DNA of 64,000 bases from Mycobacterium sp. (GCA_023264735.1 JAHFVD010000026.1:28033-92032); one strand, 5' to 3'. Positions 29,743 through 39,599 are shown, counted from the stretch's first letter. Notes: generated by a model not told the origin, from the letters alone. A program made the numbers and translations.

Positions 29743-29884
29743 GTGGCTGACGCTGCGCGAGGCGGGTCTGCTGGATTGCGAGCGGCGCGGCACGTGGGTG
29801 TACTACTGGGTGGTGCCGGCGGCCATGGCCCAGTTGTCGGCGGTATTGACACTCGACCTGAATCTGGAAAGGACCCCGCGATGA
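29743..29884 (+). pseudogene. C-terminal remnant of an ArsR-family regulator
   Basis: LREAGLLDCERRGTWVYYWVVPAAMAQLSAVL aligns with LRTAGLIDSERRGSWVYYRVIPEALQQLSILL of the intact ArsR at 31362; N-terminal half missing. Confidence 0.6.
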
Positions 29885-30309
29885 GCGAAAAACCTTCGGT
29901 GTTGTTCGTCTGCGTGCACAACGCCGGACGTTCACAGATGGCCGCGGGATTCCTCTCGGCGCTCGCTGGCGACGCCATCGAAGTCCGCTCGGCAGGCAGT
30001 GCCCCGGGCAACGCCGTCAACCCCGCCGCGGTAGAGGCCATGGCCGAAGTCGGCATCGACATCTCCGACCAAACGCCCAAGATCCTCACCCCCGACGCGG
30101 TGGAAGCCTCCGATGTGGTGATCACCATGGGCTGCGGCGACACCTGCCCCATTTTCCCGGGCAAGAGCTACCGCGACTGGGTACTGGAGGATCCGGCGGG
30201 CAAGGGTGTGGACGCTGTACGTCCCATCCGCGACCAAATCAAGACGCGGATCGAAGGCCTCATCACTGAACTGCTGACCGACACCGCCGATACCGAAAAC
30301 CGCCTTTAG
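29881..30309 (+). CDS. arsC: Arsenate reductase (LMW-PTP-fold, arsenate-mycothiol transferase-like)
   Basis: MSEKPSVLFVCVHNAGRSQMAAGFLSALAG; ITMGCGDTCPIFPGKSYRDWVLEDPAGK. Confidence 0.92.
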   Translation: MSEKPSVLFVCVHNAGRSQMAAGFLSALAGDAIEVRSAGSAPGNAVNPAAVEAMAEVGIDISDQTPKILTPDAVEASDVVITMGCGDTCPIFPGKSYRDWVLEDPAGKGVDAVRPIRDQIKTRIEGLITELLTDTADTENRL

Positions 30310-30665
30310 GAACAGCAATTCGGATCGAGCACGGCGACCAGCGCGGCGACCGCGTCGCGGTGCGGACGGTGATAGACGTTCATACCTCGCCGGGTCGACT
30401 CGACCAACCCGGCATTCCGCAACTGGGTCAGGTGGTGGCTGGCCGTGGACTCGCCAACCCCGATCGCGGCGGCCAAGTCTCGACTGTTCTCCTCGCCATC
30501 AGCCGAACCGAACAGCAGCGACATGATCTTGACTCGTGCCGGGTCGGCCAGCGCCTTGAGCCGCAATGCAACGTGCAACGCGTCCTCGTCACTCATCACA
30601 CCCGCCGCCACCGGCGCGCAACACACCGGCGACGACATGTCGATCAAGGGCAACGTCTTGGGCAT
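30306..30665 (-). CDS. arsR: ArsR/SmtB-family metalloregulator
   Basis: LKALADPARVKIMSLL...GVGESTASHHLTQLRNAGLVESTRRGMNVYHR; Cys pairs SPVCCAP and PNCCS. Confidence 0.88.
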   Translation of the reverse strand: MPKTLPLIDMSSPVCCAPVAAGVMSDEDALHVALRLKALADPARVKIMSLLFGSADGEENSRDLAAAIGVGESTASHHLTQLRNAGLVESTRRGMNVYHRPHRDAVAALVAVLDPNCCS

Positions 30666-30686
30666 CACCCAATCATGCCACAAAGC

Positions 30687-30744
30687 TTGACATATATCGA
30701 AAAGGTGGCATGCTGGGCATCGTCCGATAGTTCGACATATGTCG
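30687..30744. promoter_or_regulatory. Divergent arsR/arsI operator region
   Basis: TTGACATATATCGAA (30687-30701) and perfect palindrome CGACATATGTCG (30733-30744). Confidence 0.65.
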
Positions 30745-30767
30745 CACAGGTCCCAAGGAGGCTCCCC

Positions 30768-31241
30768 ATGTCCCGCATCCAGTTGGCACTCAACGTCGAT
30801 GACATCGACGAGGCCATCACCTTCTACTCCAAGCTGTTCAACACCGAGCCGGCCAAGGTCAAGCCGGGCTACGCCAACTTCGCCATCGCCGAACCGCCCC
30901 TGAAACTCGTACTCCTGCAAAACCCCGGCCACGGCGGCAGCCTCAACCACCTCGGCGTCGAGGTGGAGTCCAGCGACCAGGTGCACGCCGAAATCGGCCG
31001 CCTGACCAATGCGGGCATGTTCACCGAGGAGGAGCTCGGCACCACCTGTTGCTTCGCTACCCAGGACAAGGTCTGGGTCACCGGTCCCGGAGGCGAGCGC
31101 TGGGAGGTCTACACCAAGCTGGCCGACTCCGACAGCTTCGGCATCAGCCCGCAGATCGGCACCCAGTCCGACCAGGCCGTCTGCTGCGGCACAGCGGCCG
31201 ACGAAAACGCCCCTGCCACAACCCAAGCCAGCTGCTGCTAG
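30768..31241 (+). CDS. ArsI/CadI-family heavy metal resistance metalloenzyme
   Basis: VOC-fold MSRIQLALNVDDIDEAITFYSKLFNTEPAKVKPGYANFAIAEPPLKLVL; TTCCFATQDKVWVTGPGGERWEVY; Cys-rich tail. Confidence 0.85.
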   Translation: MSRIQLALNVDDIDEAITFYSKLFNTEPAKVKPGYANFAIAEPPLKLVLLQNPGHGGSLNHLGVEVESSDQVHAEIGRLTNAGMFTEEELGTTCCFATQDKVWVTGPGGERWEVYTKLADSDSFGISPQIGTQSDQAVCCGTAADENAPATTQASCC

Positions 31242-31361
31242 TCCTGCATGTCAGCCCTGGGAACGGCGGCCGCCAGACTCCTTGGCGGCTGCCGCTCCCG
31301 GGATGCTTCGTTCACGATTTGTTCGCTTGTGCATTGATTCGATGACTGTCAATATCGATGA

Positions 31362-31718
31362 GTGTCGAAGTCGTCCGAAAGCGAGTGCTGCGAGGTCGCA
31401 CCTCTGGTCCGAGAGCCGCTGAGCATTGCGGCCGCGGCGGAGTTGGCGGCGATGCTGAAAGCGTTGTCGGACCCGATTCGACTTCGCCTGCTCAGCCTGA
31501 TTGCCAGCCACGGAGGTGGCGAGGCGTGCGTCTGCGACATCTCGCAAGGCATCGATGTCGGCCAGCCCACGATCTCCCACCATCTCAAGGTGCTGCGCAC
31601 CGCGGGGCTGATCGACAGCGAGCGACGCGGCTCGTGGGTGTACTACCGCGTGATTCCCGAAGCACTGCAACAGCTTTCGATACTGCTGGGCGCCGATAGC
31701 CTGGCCGGGATCCTGTGA
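31362..31718 (+). CDS. ArsR-family regulator (second intact copy)
   Basis: ALSDPIRLRLLSLIASHGGGEACVCDISQGIDVGQPTISHHLKVLRTAGL; ELCVCDL-type metal site. Confidence 0.9.
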   Translation: MSKSSESECCEVAPLVREPLSIAAAAELAAMLKALSDPIRLRLLSLIASHGGGEACVCDISQGIDVGQPTISHHLKVLRTAGLIDSERRGSWVYYRVIPEALQQLSILLGADSLAGIL

Positions 31719-32467
31719 TGGACACCATCGGTCTGCCGCGAAGGCTGTTGGCCGAGTTCGTCGGCAGCGCACTGTTGGTCACCGTTGTTGTCGGATCAGG
31801 GATCGCCGCTGCCCAGCTCTCCCCCAACGACGTCGGACTGCAGCTCCTCGAGAATTCGACGGCGACCGTGTTCGGACTGGCGGTGCTGATCCTGCTATTC
31901 GGCCCGATCTCCGGCGCACACTTCAACCCGGTCGTCACCGCATCCGACTGGCTCTTGGGTCGCCGGGCCGGCACCGGCATCACCACCCGCGATGCACTCG
32001 CCTACACGGGGGTCCAAATCGCTGGAGCGATCAGCGGCTCCTGGCTGGCCAACCTCATGTTCGATCGCCAGGTCTTCGAGATCGCGACCAAAGACCGCAT
32101 CACCACCGGGCATCTCGTCGGCGAAGTCGTGGCCACCGCAGGATTGATCGCGCTGATCTTCGCGTTGGCCCGTACCGGCCGCGCCGGAATGTCAGCTGCA
32201 GCCGTCGGCGCCTACATCGGCGCGGCGTACTGGTTCACCAGCTCGACCTCGTTCGCCAATCCCGCTGTCACGATTGGGCGGATCTTCTCCGACACGTTCG
32301 CCGGCATCGCACCAAGCTCAGCGCCAGGATTCATCGCGGCCCAAATCGTCGGTGCCCTCATCGGTTTGGCCCTGATCGCCACCCTGTACCCCGACATCGC
32401 CGCCGACGCCGATGACGTCGTCGTCCCCCATCCCCACGCCGACAGACACCCCAGCGACTCCGCTTAA
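31718..32467 (+). CDS. MIP/aquaporin-family channel in the ars operon
   Basis: Channel motifs GAHFNPVVT and FANPAVTIGR; ATGA coupling to arsR. Confidence 0.85.
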   Translation: MDTIGLPRRLLAEFVGSALLVTVVVGSGIAAAQLSPNDVGLQLLENSTATVFGLAVLILLFGPISGAHFNPVVTASDWLLGRRAGTGITTRDALAYTGVQIAGAISGSWLANLMFDRQVFEIATKDRITTGHLVGEVVATAGLIALIFALARTGRAGMSAAAVGAYIGAAYWFTSSTSFANPAVTIGRIFSDTFAGIAPSSAPGFIAAQIVGALIGLALIATLYPDIAADADDVVVPHPHADRHPSDSA

Positions 32468-32538
32468 CCCAGCACCACCGGTATCCAACCGGCGGCGGTA
32501 CCCAAACCCACTCCCAACGCCTTTCGAGGAGCCCCGTC

Positions 32539-33963
32539 ATGGCATCTCGCCATATCGTCGCGGTCGGCGGCAGCGACGCCGGCATCAGTGCGGCACTGCG
32601 CATCCGCGAACTCGACCCCGCCACCGCCGTCACCGTCGTGGTCGCCGACGCCTACCCCAACTTCTCCATCTGCGGCATCCCTTACTACGTCTCCGGTGAG
32701 GTCACCCACTGGACCAACCTCGCCCACCGCACCGCAGCCGACCTGGCCGCCACCGGCATGCACGTTCTCACCGATACCCGCGCCACCCGCATCAATGTCG
32801 ACGCCCACACCCTCGACGTGCTCGGCCCAGACGGCACCCCCGTCCAACTCGCCTACGACGCCCTGATCGTGGGCACCGGCGCCGTCAGCGCCCGCCCACC
32901 CATCACCGGCCTGTCCGGACCCGACGCGCTCGGCCCTGAGCACGGCGTGCATCTTCTGCACTCCATGGGCGACACCTTCGCCGTCATGGACTCACTACAG
33001 CAACGCAATCCGGCCACTGCGGTCATCATTGGCGCCGGCTACATCGGCCTGGAGATGGCGGAAGCACTCACCACGCGCGGCATTGCCGTCACCCAGATCG
33101 AAGCGCTGCCCGAAGTGCTGCCGACCGTCGACCCCGAACTCGGCGCCCTGGTCCACGCCGAACTCGAGCGCCACGGCGTCGAGGTCCTCACCAACACCGC
33201 CGTCACCGCCATCAACCGGACCGACAACGGCGCCTTGACCGTCGCCGCTCAGCACGACAGCAAAACATTAACCCGCACAGTTGATTTCGTCCTCGTCGTC
33301 GTCGGCGTGCGACCCGACACCGAACTGGCCACCGACGCCGGTGCCGAACTCGGCGTCAAGGGCGCCATCGCTGTCGATGACACCATGCGCACTAATCTGA
33401 CTGACGTTTTCGCGGCCGGAGACTGCGTGCACACCCACCACCGACTGCTCGGCCTCACCTGGCTACCACTTGGCACCACCGCGCACAAGCAGGGCCGTGT
33501 CGCTGGTGAAAACGCCATCGGCGGGCGGGCGCGCTTCGCCGGGAGCCTTGGCACTCAAGTCGTCAAGGTCTTCGACCTCATCGCCGCCCGCAGCGGCCTA
33601 CGCGAACACGAAGCCCTAGCAGCACAACGAGGTTGGCAGCCGGTCAGCACCACCGCAACTCCCGACGACCACAAGGCCTACTACCCCGGAGCAACACCCA
33701 TCCACATCCGCATCACCGGCGACGACACCACCGGCGCGCTGCTCGGCGCACAACTCATCGGCCACCGCAGCGCCGAAGTATCCAAACGCGTCGACACCTA
33801 CGCCACCGCCCTGTTCCACCACATGACCGTCGACGCGCTCAGCGAACTCGACCTGTCCTACACCCCGCCGCTCGGTTCACCATGGGACGCCACCCAGATG
33901 GCCACCCAAGCCTGGGTACGCGAACACCAACTCGCCCAACGGCAAGAGAGTTTGGCGGGGTAG
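32539..33963 (+). CDS. FAD-dependent CoA-disulfide reductase-like oxidoreductase
   Basis: FSICGIPYYVSGEV single-Cys motif; AVIIGAGYIGLEMAEAL; DVFAAGDCVHTHHRLLG. Confidence 0.85.
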   Translation: MASRHIVAVGGSDAGISAALRIRELDPATAVTVVVADAYPNFSICGIPYYVSGEVTHWTNLAHRTAADLAATGMHVLTDTRATRINVDAHTLDVLGPDGTPVQLAYDALIVGTGAVSARPPITGLSGPDALGPEHGVHLLHSMGDTFAVMDSLQQRNPATAVIIGAGYIGLEMAEALTTRGIAVTQIEALPEVLPTVDPELGALVHAELERHGVEVLTNTAVTAINRTDNGALTVAAQHDSKTLTRTVDFVLVVVGVRPDTELATDAGAELGVKGAIAVDDTMRTNLTDVFAAGDCVHTHHRLLGLTWLPLGTTAHKQGRVAGENAIGGRARFAGSLGTQVVKVFDLIAARSGLREHEALAAQRGWQPVSTTATPDDHKAYYPGATPIHIRITGDDTTGALLGAQLIGHRSAEVSKRVDTYATALFHHMTVDALSELDLSYTPPLGSPWDATQMATQAWVREHQLAQRQESLAG

Positions 33964-34259
33964 GTCAACATTCAGTCATCGAGCGCGCTAACGCAGAGCA
34001 CATACAATTAGCACGGCTTGAATCAGTCAAATAGCAGGAATCTAATCAGTCAATTAGCATAATTCCAGCTCAACCTGACACCAACAGATCGTTGGCCCAA
34101 CTCAGCCGTCTTTCCCGTGAACCTCCGGCGTGAAGACAGCGCCGAGCATCACTGGTTCTCAATACCTCGGTGTGGAGACACCCAAGACCAACCGCAGTTC
34201 ATAAATGAGGTGACGGTTGTCGTCAAACCTCCACTAACCTGAGCCCACCGCAAATGCGG

Positions 34260-34292
34260 AAACCCGCCCCGACCGAAGTCAGGGCGGGTTTT
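34260..34292. terminator. Intrinsic terminator-like hairpin outside the distal att copy
   Basis: AAACCCGCCCCGA-N7-TCAGGGCGGGTTTT, one mismatch in the stem. Confidence 0.6.
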
Positions 34293-34298
34293 CCAAAA

Positions 34299-34341
34299 GT
34301 GGAGCTAAGGGGATTCGAACCCCTGACCCCCACACTGCCAG
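34299..34341. repeat. Distal att copy (tRNA-Ala 3' end fragment)
   Basis: GTGGAGCTAAGGGGATTCGAACCCCTGACCCCCACACTGCCAG, identical to 36580-36622. Confidence 0.9.
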
Positions 34342-34413
34342 GAATGGGCAGAGAGCGTGACTAGGCATGATAGGCCGCGAATTGTCGTGTAGGAGACGTA
34401 GTTCAGGCAGCAA

Positions 34414-34448
34414 CTGTCGTCAGCGTTGTCGTCAAAACTGTCGTCAGC
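34414..34448. repeat. Three iterated TGTCGTCA elements, possible integrase arm sites
   Basis: CTGTCGTCAG (34414), TTGTCGTCAA (34426), CTGTCGTCAG (34439); further TTGTCGTCAA at 34217. Confidence 0.45.
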
Positions 34449-34499
34449 ACGCGAGGGACATGCTGATACGGCGGAGTCGGAGTCAGCGCAGTTTCGACG

Positions 34500-35258
34500 C
34501 TAGGAATGTACCGATGCGACAAGCAGCTCGGCAGTCAGCTCGATGTCGTCCAGCGTGACCGCTTGACCTTCCGGGATGCTTCTGATGCGGCTTAGTGACC
34601 GTCTCGCATGAGTACCCAACCAAAGCTGCACGTGGAGCAGGCAATCGGTGCGCAACTGCGGATCAACATTCGAAAGTTGCTGTCGCACAGCGGAACCAGC
34701 AGTCGGATCGAGAGTCAACCGTACGATGTCCAGTAGGTCGCTGGCTTCCTTGGCTGCGCCGCGGTCCATCAGTGATTGCAGCTTCATCGCGATGAGTGGC
34801 CCGGGCTCGGCGACGCGCACGGTCACCGGCGCGAGTCCTGGCGTCTGTAGCGACATCGGGGATGCCGTGGCTGCAGCCCAGTTGTGCGCCATGACGTGAA
34901 GGCGCCCGGTCGCATCGTTAGGAAGTTCCTCAAGTGCCGCGTCCGTTACCCCAAGAACGTCGATCTCGACAGTGCCGGCCACGGTGCTCAGCAGTGCCCC
35001 CGCCGGGCCGCGCGGGGTAGCGCCAGCATCGAGGAGCAGTTCAAGCTGCGATGGTTCGTCGTCCCGCCGGCGATCCACGGTGTCCAGATCACCAGTCGCG
35101 CGATGGGGTCGCCCTAGTCGGCACACGACCGCCAGTCCACCGATCAGCACAACCGGGCGTGACGTCTGTGCCTCAATGCGCGGGATTGCGTGGACCAGCT
35201 GCTCCATCGCCGTGCCGGCAAGGTTCACCACCGGCACAGGCCTCGGGCTACCAGACAC
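34500..35258 (-). CDS. Nucleotidyltransferase-fold protein (AbiEii/MenT-like candidate toxin)
   Basis: GGLAVVCRLGRPHRATGDLDTVD resembles the MNT GG-A-hG-pR-T-DLD signature; GPLIAMKLQSLMDRGAAKEASDLLDIVRL; start GTG 35258 or ATG 35207. Confidence 0.7.
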   Translation of the reverse strand: MSGSPRPVPVVNLAGTAMEQLVHAIPRIEAQTSRPVVLIGGLAVVCRLGRPHRATGDLDTVDRRRDDEPSQLELLLDAGATPRGPAGALLSTVAGTVEIDVLGVTDAALEELPNDATGRLHVMAHNWAAATASPMSLQTPGLAPVTVRVAEPGPLIAMKLQSLMDRGAAKEASDLLDIVRLTLDPTAGSAVRQQLSNVDPQLRTDCLLHVQLWLGTHARRSLSRIRSIPEGQAVTLDDIELTAELLVASVHS

Positions 35259-36306
35259 GCGCCCACGGTTCCGGCGGCGTCCACTGAGCGAGGATTTCGC
35301 GTCCCCGGCTCGGATCTTTGGCCAGGTCCAGGGCCACGAACAGCGGTCGAGCGATCGGCCAGCTCTCGCTGGATTCGGCGTGACGAACCCGCTCTGCACA
35401 AGCCGCCGCGACCGGGGCGGCCTTCAACGTTGCGGAGCGCGTGCTCGGATCGGCGGCGGGGCCGAGCACCTGTGTGGCACGGCGCAGAGTGCGCATGTCG
35501 GGGACATAGAAGTCGGCCGGATGGTCTGCGCGAAGTCCAACGGACGCCCCATAGAATGCGGCCGCCGTGGTGTCCGTCAGTGCCCAGCCAGTTCCGGCGT
35601 TGACGTCGTCATTAATGCGCAGGGCATCGCGAACCGCTCTGTCCCCCGGCGACGGCAACGACGCGACATCAGCTGTGACCGGACGCCAGGCCGATGCGAG
35701 ACCCCAGAACAGTTCCGGAATGGACGGGATGTGTTCGGCATCAATCAAATTCGCGCGCCGAAGGCGCGCCAGAACTTCTGAAACAGTGCTAGGCGCCCTG
35801 CCGATTCGATGAGCAAGCGAACGCACGCCGACAGACTGGGCCGGATTCAAGAGCAGTTCGACTGTGACTTCCAGGCCAGCTCGACCAGCGAACGGATCGT
35901 CGGAAGCCATCGTAAGCGTGTTCACTGGCGGAATATCGGCATGGACGTAGACTCCGGGTGCTGCCAGGTGTAGTCGACCGCGCAAGTCCAACCACCCCCA
36001 GCCGGCACTTTGCAACATCGCGCGTGCGTCTTCGGTGATCCGGTCCGCAATGAGCACACCGACTACGTGATTGCCAGCCCCGTTTTGAATTCGAGCAAGC
36101 TGATGCGCGAATTGGCCAAGCTGCCGCGGGAGTGCATCTGCTGATGCAAGTGTCCGATATTTGGCTTCAATGAGCAGGGTCCGACCGTCGGGAGTTCGGA
36201 CCTCGATATCGGCAGCGTCTCCAACAGAGTCGATCAGGGAAGCCGTCAGCCCTACCGCTTCTAGCGCGTCGACGAGCGCGTGTTCTGCGTCAGCCGCTCT
36301 CAGCAC
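35248..36306 (-). CDS. AbiEi-like wHTH protein with a possible PD-(D/E)xK-like N-terminal domain
   Basis: ADIEVRTPDGRTLLIEAKYRTL (D-x9-ExK pattern); wHTH VRSLAHRIGRAPSTVSEVLARLRRANLI; overlaps downstream NTase gene. Confidence 0.65.
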   Translation of the reverse strand: MLRAADAEHALVDALEAVGLTASLIDSVGDAADIEVRTPDGRTLLIEAKYRTLASADALPRQLGQFAHQLARIQNGAGNHVVGVLIADRITEDARAMLQSAGWGWLDLRGRLHLAAPGVYVHADIPPVNTLTMASDDPFAGRAGLEVTVELLLNPAQSVGVRSLAHRIGRAPSTVSEVLARLRRANLIDAEHIPSIPELFWGLASAWRPVTADVASLPSPGDRAVRDALRINDDVNAGTGWALTDTTAAAFYGASVGLRADHPADFYVPDMRTLRRATQVLGPAADPSTRSATLKAAPVAAACAERVRHAESSESWPIARPLFVALDLAKDPSRGREILAQWTPPEPWARVW

Positions 36307-36324
36307 AGGATCATTGTCTCTAAC

Positions 36325-36356
36325 GTTCGGTGTTCGGTCAATACCGAACACCGAAC
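36325..36356. promoter_or_regulatory. Operator-like perfect inverted repeat upstream of the AbiEi-like gene
   Basis: GTTCGGTGTTCGGT-CAAT-ACCGAACACCGAAC; each arm is a tandem GTTCGGT. Confidence 0.75.
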
Positions 36357-36543
36357 AGTCGGCTCGCCTGTGCCCCCCGACTCGCCGTTTTCGACAGCTG
36401 CGATACATCACTTGCCACATGGAACCCCGCGGGAAAGCCGGACTGTGTCCCGCAGTCTGAGTGTGGGGCGCGGGCGAAGGCTCAGACCACTGCGACCGGA
36501 GGCACAACTCTCGTCAATCGCTCCGCGCCCGCTCAACCCAGCA

Positions 36544-36575
36544 AAAAACCCGAAGTCATCTGACTTCGGGTTTTT
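36544..36575 (-). terminator. Intrinsic terminator downstream of tRNA-Ala
   Basis: AAAAACCCGAAGTCA-TC-TGACTTCGGGTTTTT, 15-bp perfect stem with A/T tracts. Confidence 0.85.
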
Positions 36576-36579
36576 CCTG

Positions 36580-36622
36580 GTGGAGCTAAGGGGATTCGAA
36601 CCCCTGACCCCCACACTGCCAG
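36580..36622. repeat. Proximal att copy within the tRNA-Ala gene
   Basis: Exact 43-bp match to 34299-34341. Confidence 0.9.
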
Positions 36623-36653
36623 TGTGGTGCGCTACCAACTGCGCCATAGCCCC
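36581..36653 (-). tRNA. tRNA-Ala (anticodon GGC)
   Basis: GGGGCTA...CTGGCAG anticodon loop...GGTTCGAATCC...TAGCTCCA; acceptor stem pairs. Confidence 0.93.
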
Positions 36654-36705
36654 AGGTGTGCCCACCGAAGTTACACCACCGGCACGCGCGCTTCAAAATC
36701 GCTGG

Positions 36706-37964
36706 TCAGGGCAGCTCGCCAGCGGCCTCCGGGCCCAGCGGCCGCGGTGGAGTGTGCTCTAGCGGCGGGGCATCCCGCGTTTCCGGCGCCAGCAGCCAGC
36801 CGATCGAGGCCAGGACCAGGATCGCGCCGCTGATCGCGAACGCCGACTCGAACGAGAAGTGCTGGGCGATCTCCCCGACGCCGAGCGACCCCACGATCGA
36901 CCCGAGATCCGACATCATCTGGAACGTCGCCACGGCCGTCCCACCGCGCGCCTTGCCGATGATGTCGGCCACCGCGGCCTGCTGCGGCGAGGTGAACACC
37001 CCGGTACCCGCGCCCGCGATGAACGCGCCCACCAGGAAAACCGGCAGCGACGTCGCCGCCCCGACCACCGCCGTCGTGAGCCCCGCAGCCGCCAGACCGA
37101 TAATCAGCAGCGGCCGACGACCCGTCCGGTCGGACAGCCGCCCCGACGGAATCACCGCCGCGACGTTGCCGGCCGCGAACGTCGCCAGCGCCGCACCCGC
37201 GACGCCCGGCCCGCGGTGCAACGCCTCGGTGATGAACAGCGGCACCAGCGCGACCCGCAGCCCGAACGCCGACCACCCGGTCGCGAAGTTGGACAGCAGC
37301 GCCGCCCGGTAGGCCCGGTGGCGCAGCGCCACCCGCAACGTCACCGTCAGCTCGTCGGCCGGAGCCGGCGCCGCCAGGTGAGAATGCCGCAGCTTGATGA
37401 ACACCACCGCCGCGGCGATCAGCAGCGCGACCCCGTAGATGAGGAACGGTGCGGCCAGGCCCAGCCCGGCGGTCAGGCTGCCCATCAGCGGGCCGGCCAC
37501 GGAGCCGACCAGGAACGCGCTGAAGAACATGCCCGCCACCCGACCGCGGGCGTCGTGCGGACTGATCCGGATCATCAGCCCCAGCGCCGAGACGAAGAAC
37601 ATCGTCGAGCCGATCCCACCCAGCGACCGGAACAACAGCAGCTGCCAATAGGTGTGGGCGAACGCGCATGCCCCCGTCGACACCGCCACGATGATTAGGC
37701 CGCTGACATAGATCCGTCGCTCCCCCAGCCGCTGCACCAACATGCCCGACACCGGGGCGAAGCACAGCCGCATCACCGCGAAAGCGGTGATGACGAACGT
37801 CGCGGCGCTGATGCTCACCCCGAAGTTGCGCGCGAACTGCGGCAACACCGGCGCGACCACGCCATAGCCGAGGGCGATGACCGCGTTGGCCGCGATCAGA
37901 ACCCAGACTTCCCGCGGAAGCTTGGCCTCGGCTTCCGAGGGACAGTCACCCTCCGCGACAGAAC

Positions 37965-37968
<4 letters not shown>
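36706..37968 (-). CDS. MFS transporter
   Basis: Polytopic 420 aa, [15 protein letters not shown] and [15 protein letters not shown] loop motifs. Confidence 0.9.

Positions 37969-39599
<1,631 letters not shown>

Larger units (their letters stand above)
34299..36622. mobile_element. 2.3-kb tRNA-Ala-flanked mini-island
   Basis: 43-bp exact direct repeats at 34299-34341 and 36580-36622; cargo is two co-directional genes; no recombinase ORF inside. Confidence 0.7.

Noticed and set aside
36859-37698. 279-aa plus-strand Arg/His-rich ORF
   Set aside because: Antisense to the MFS transporter; low-complexity shadow translation.
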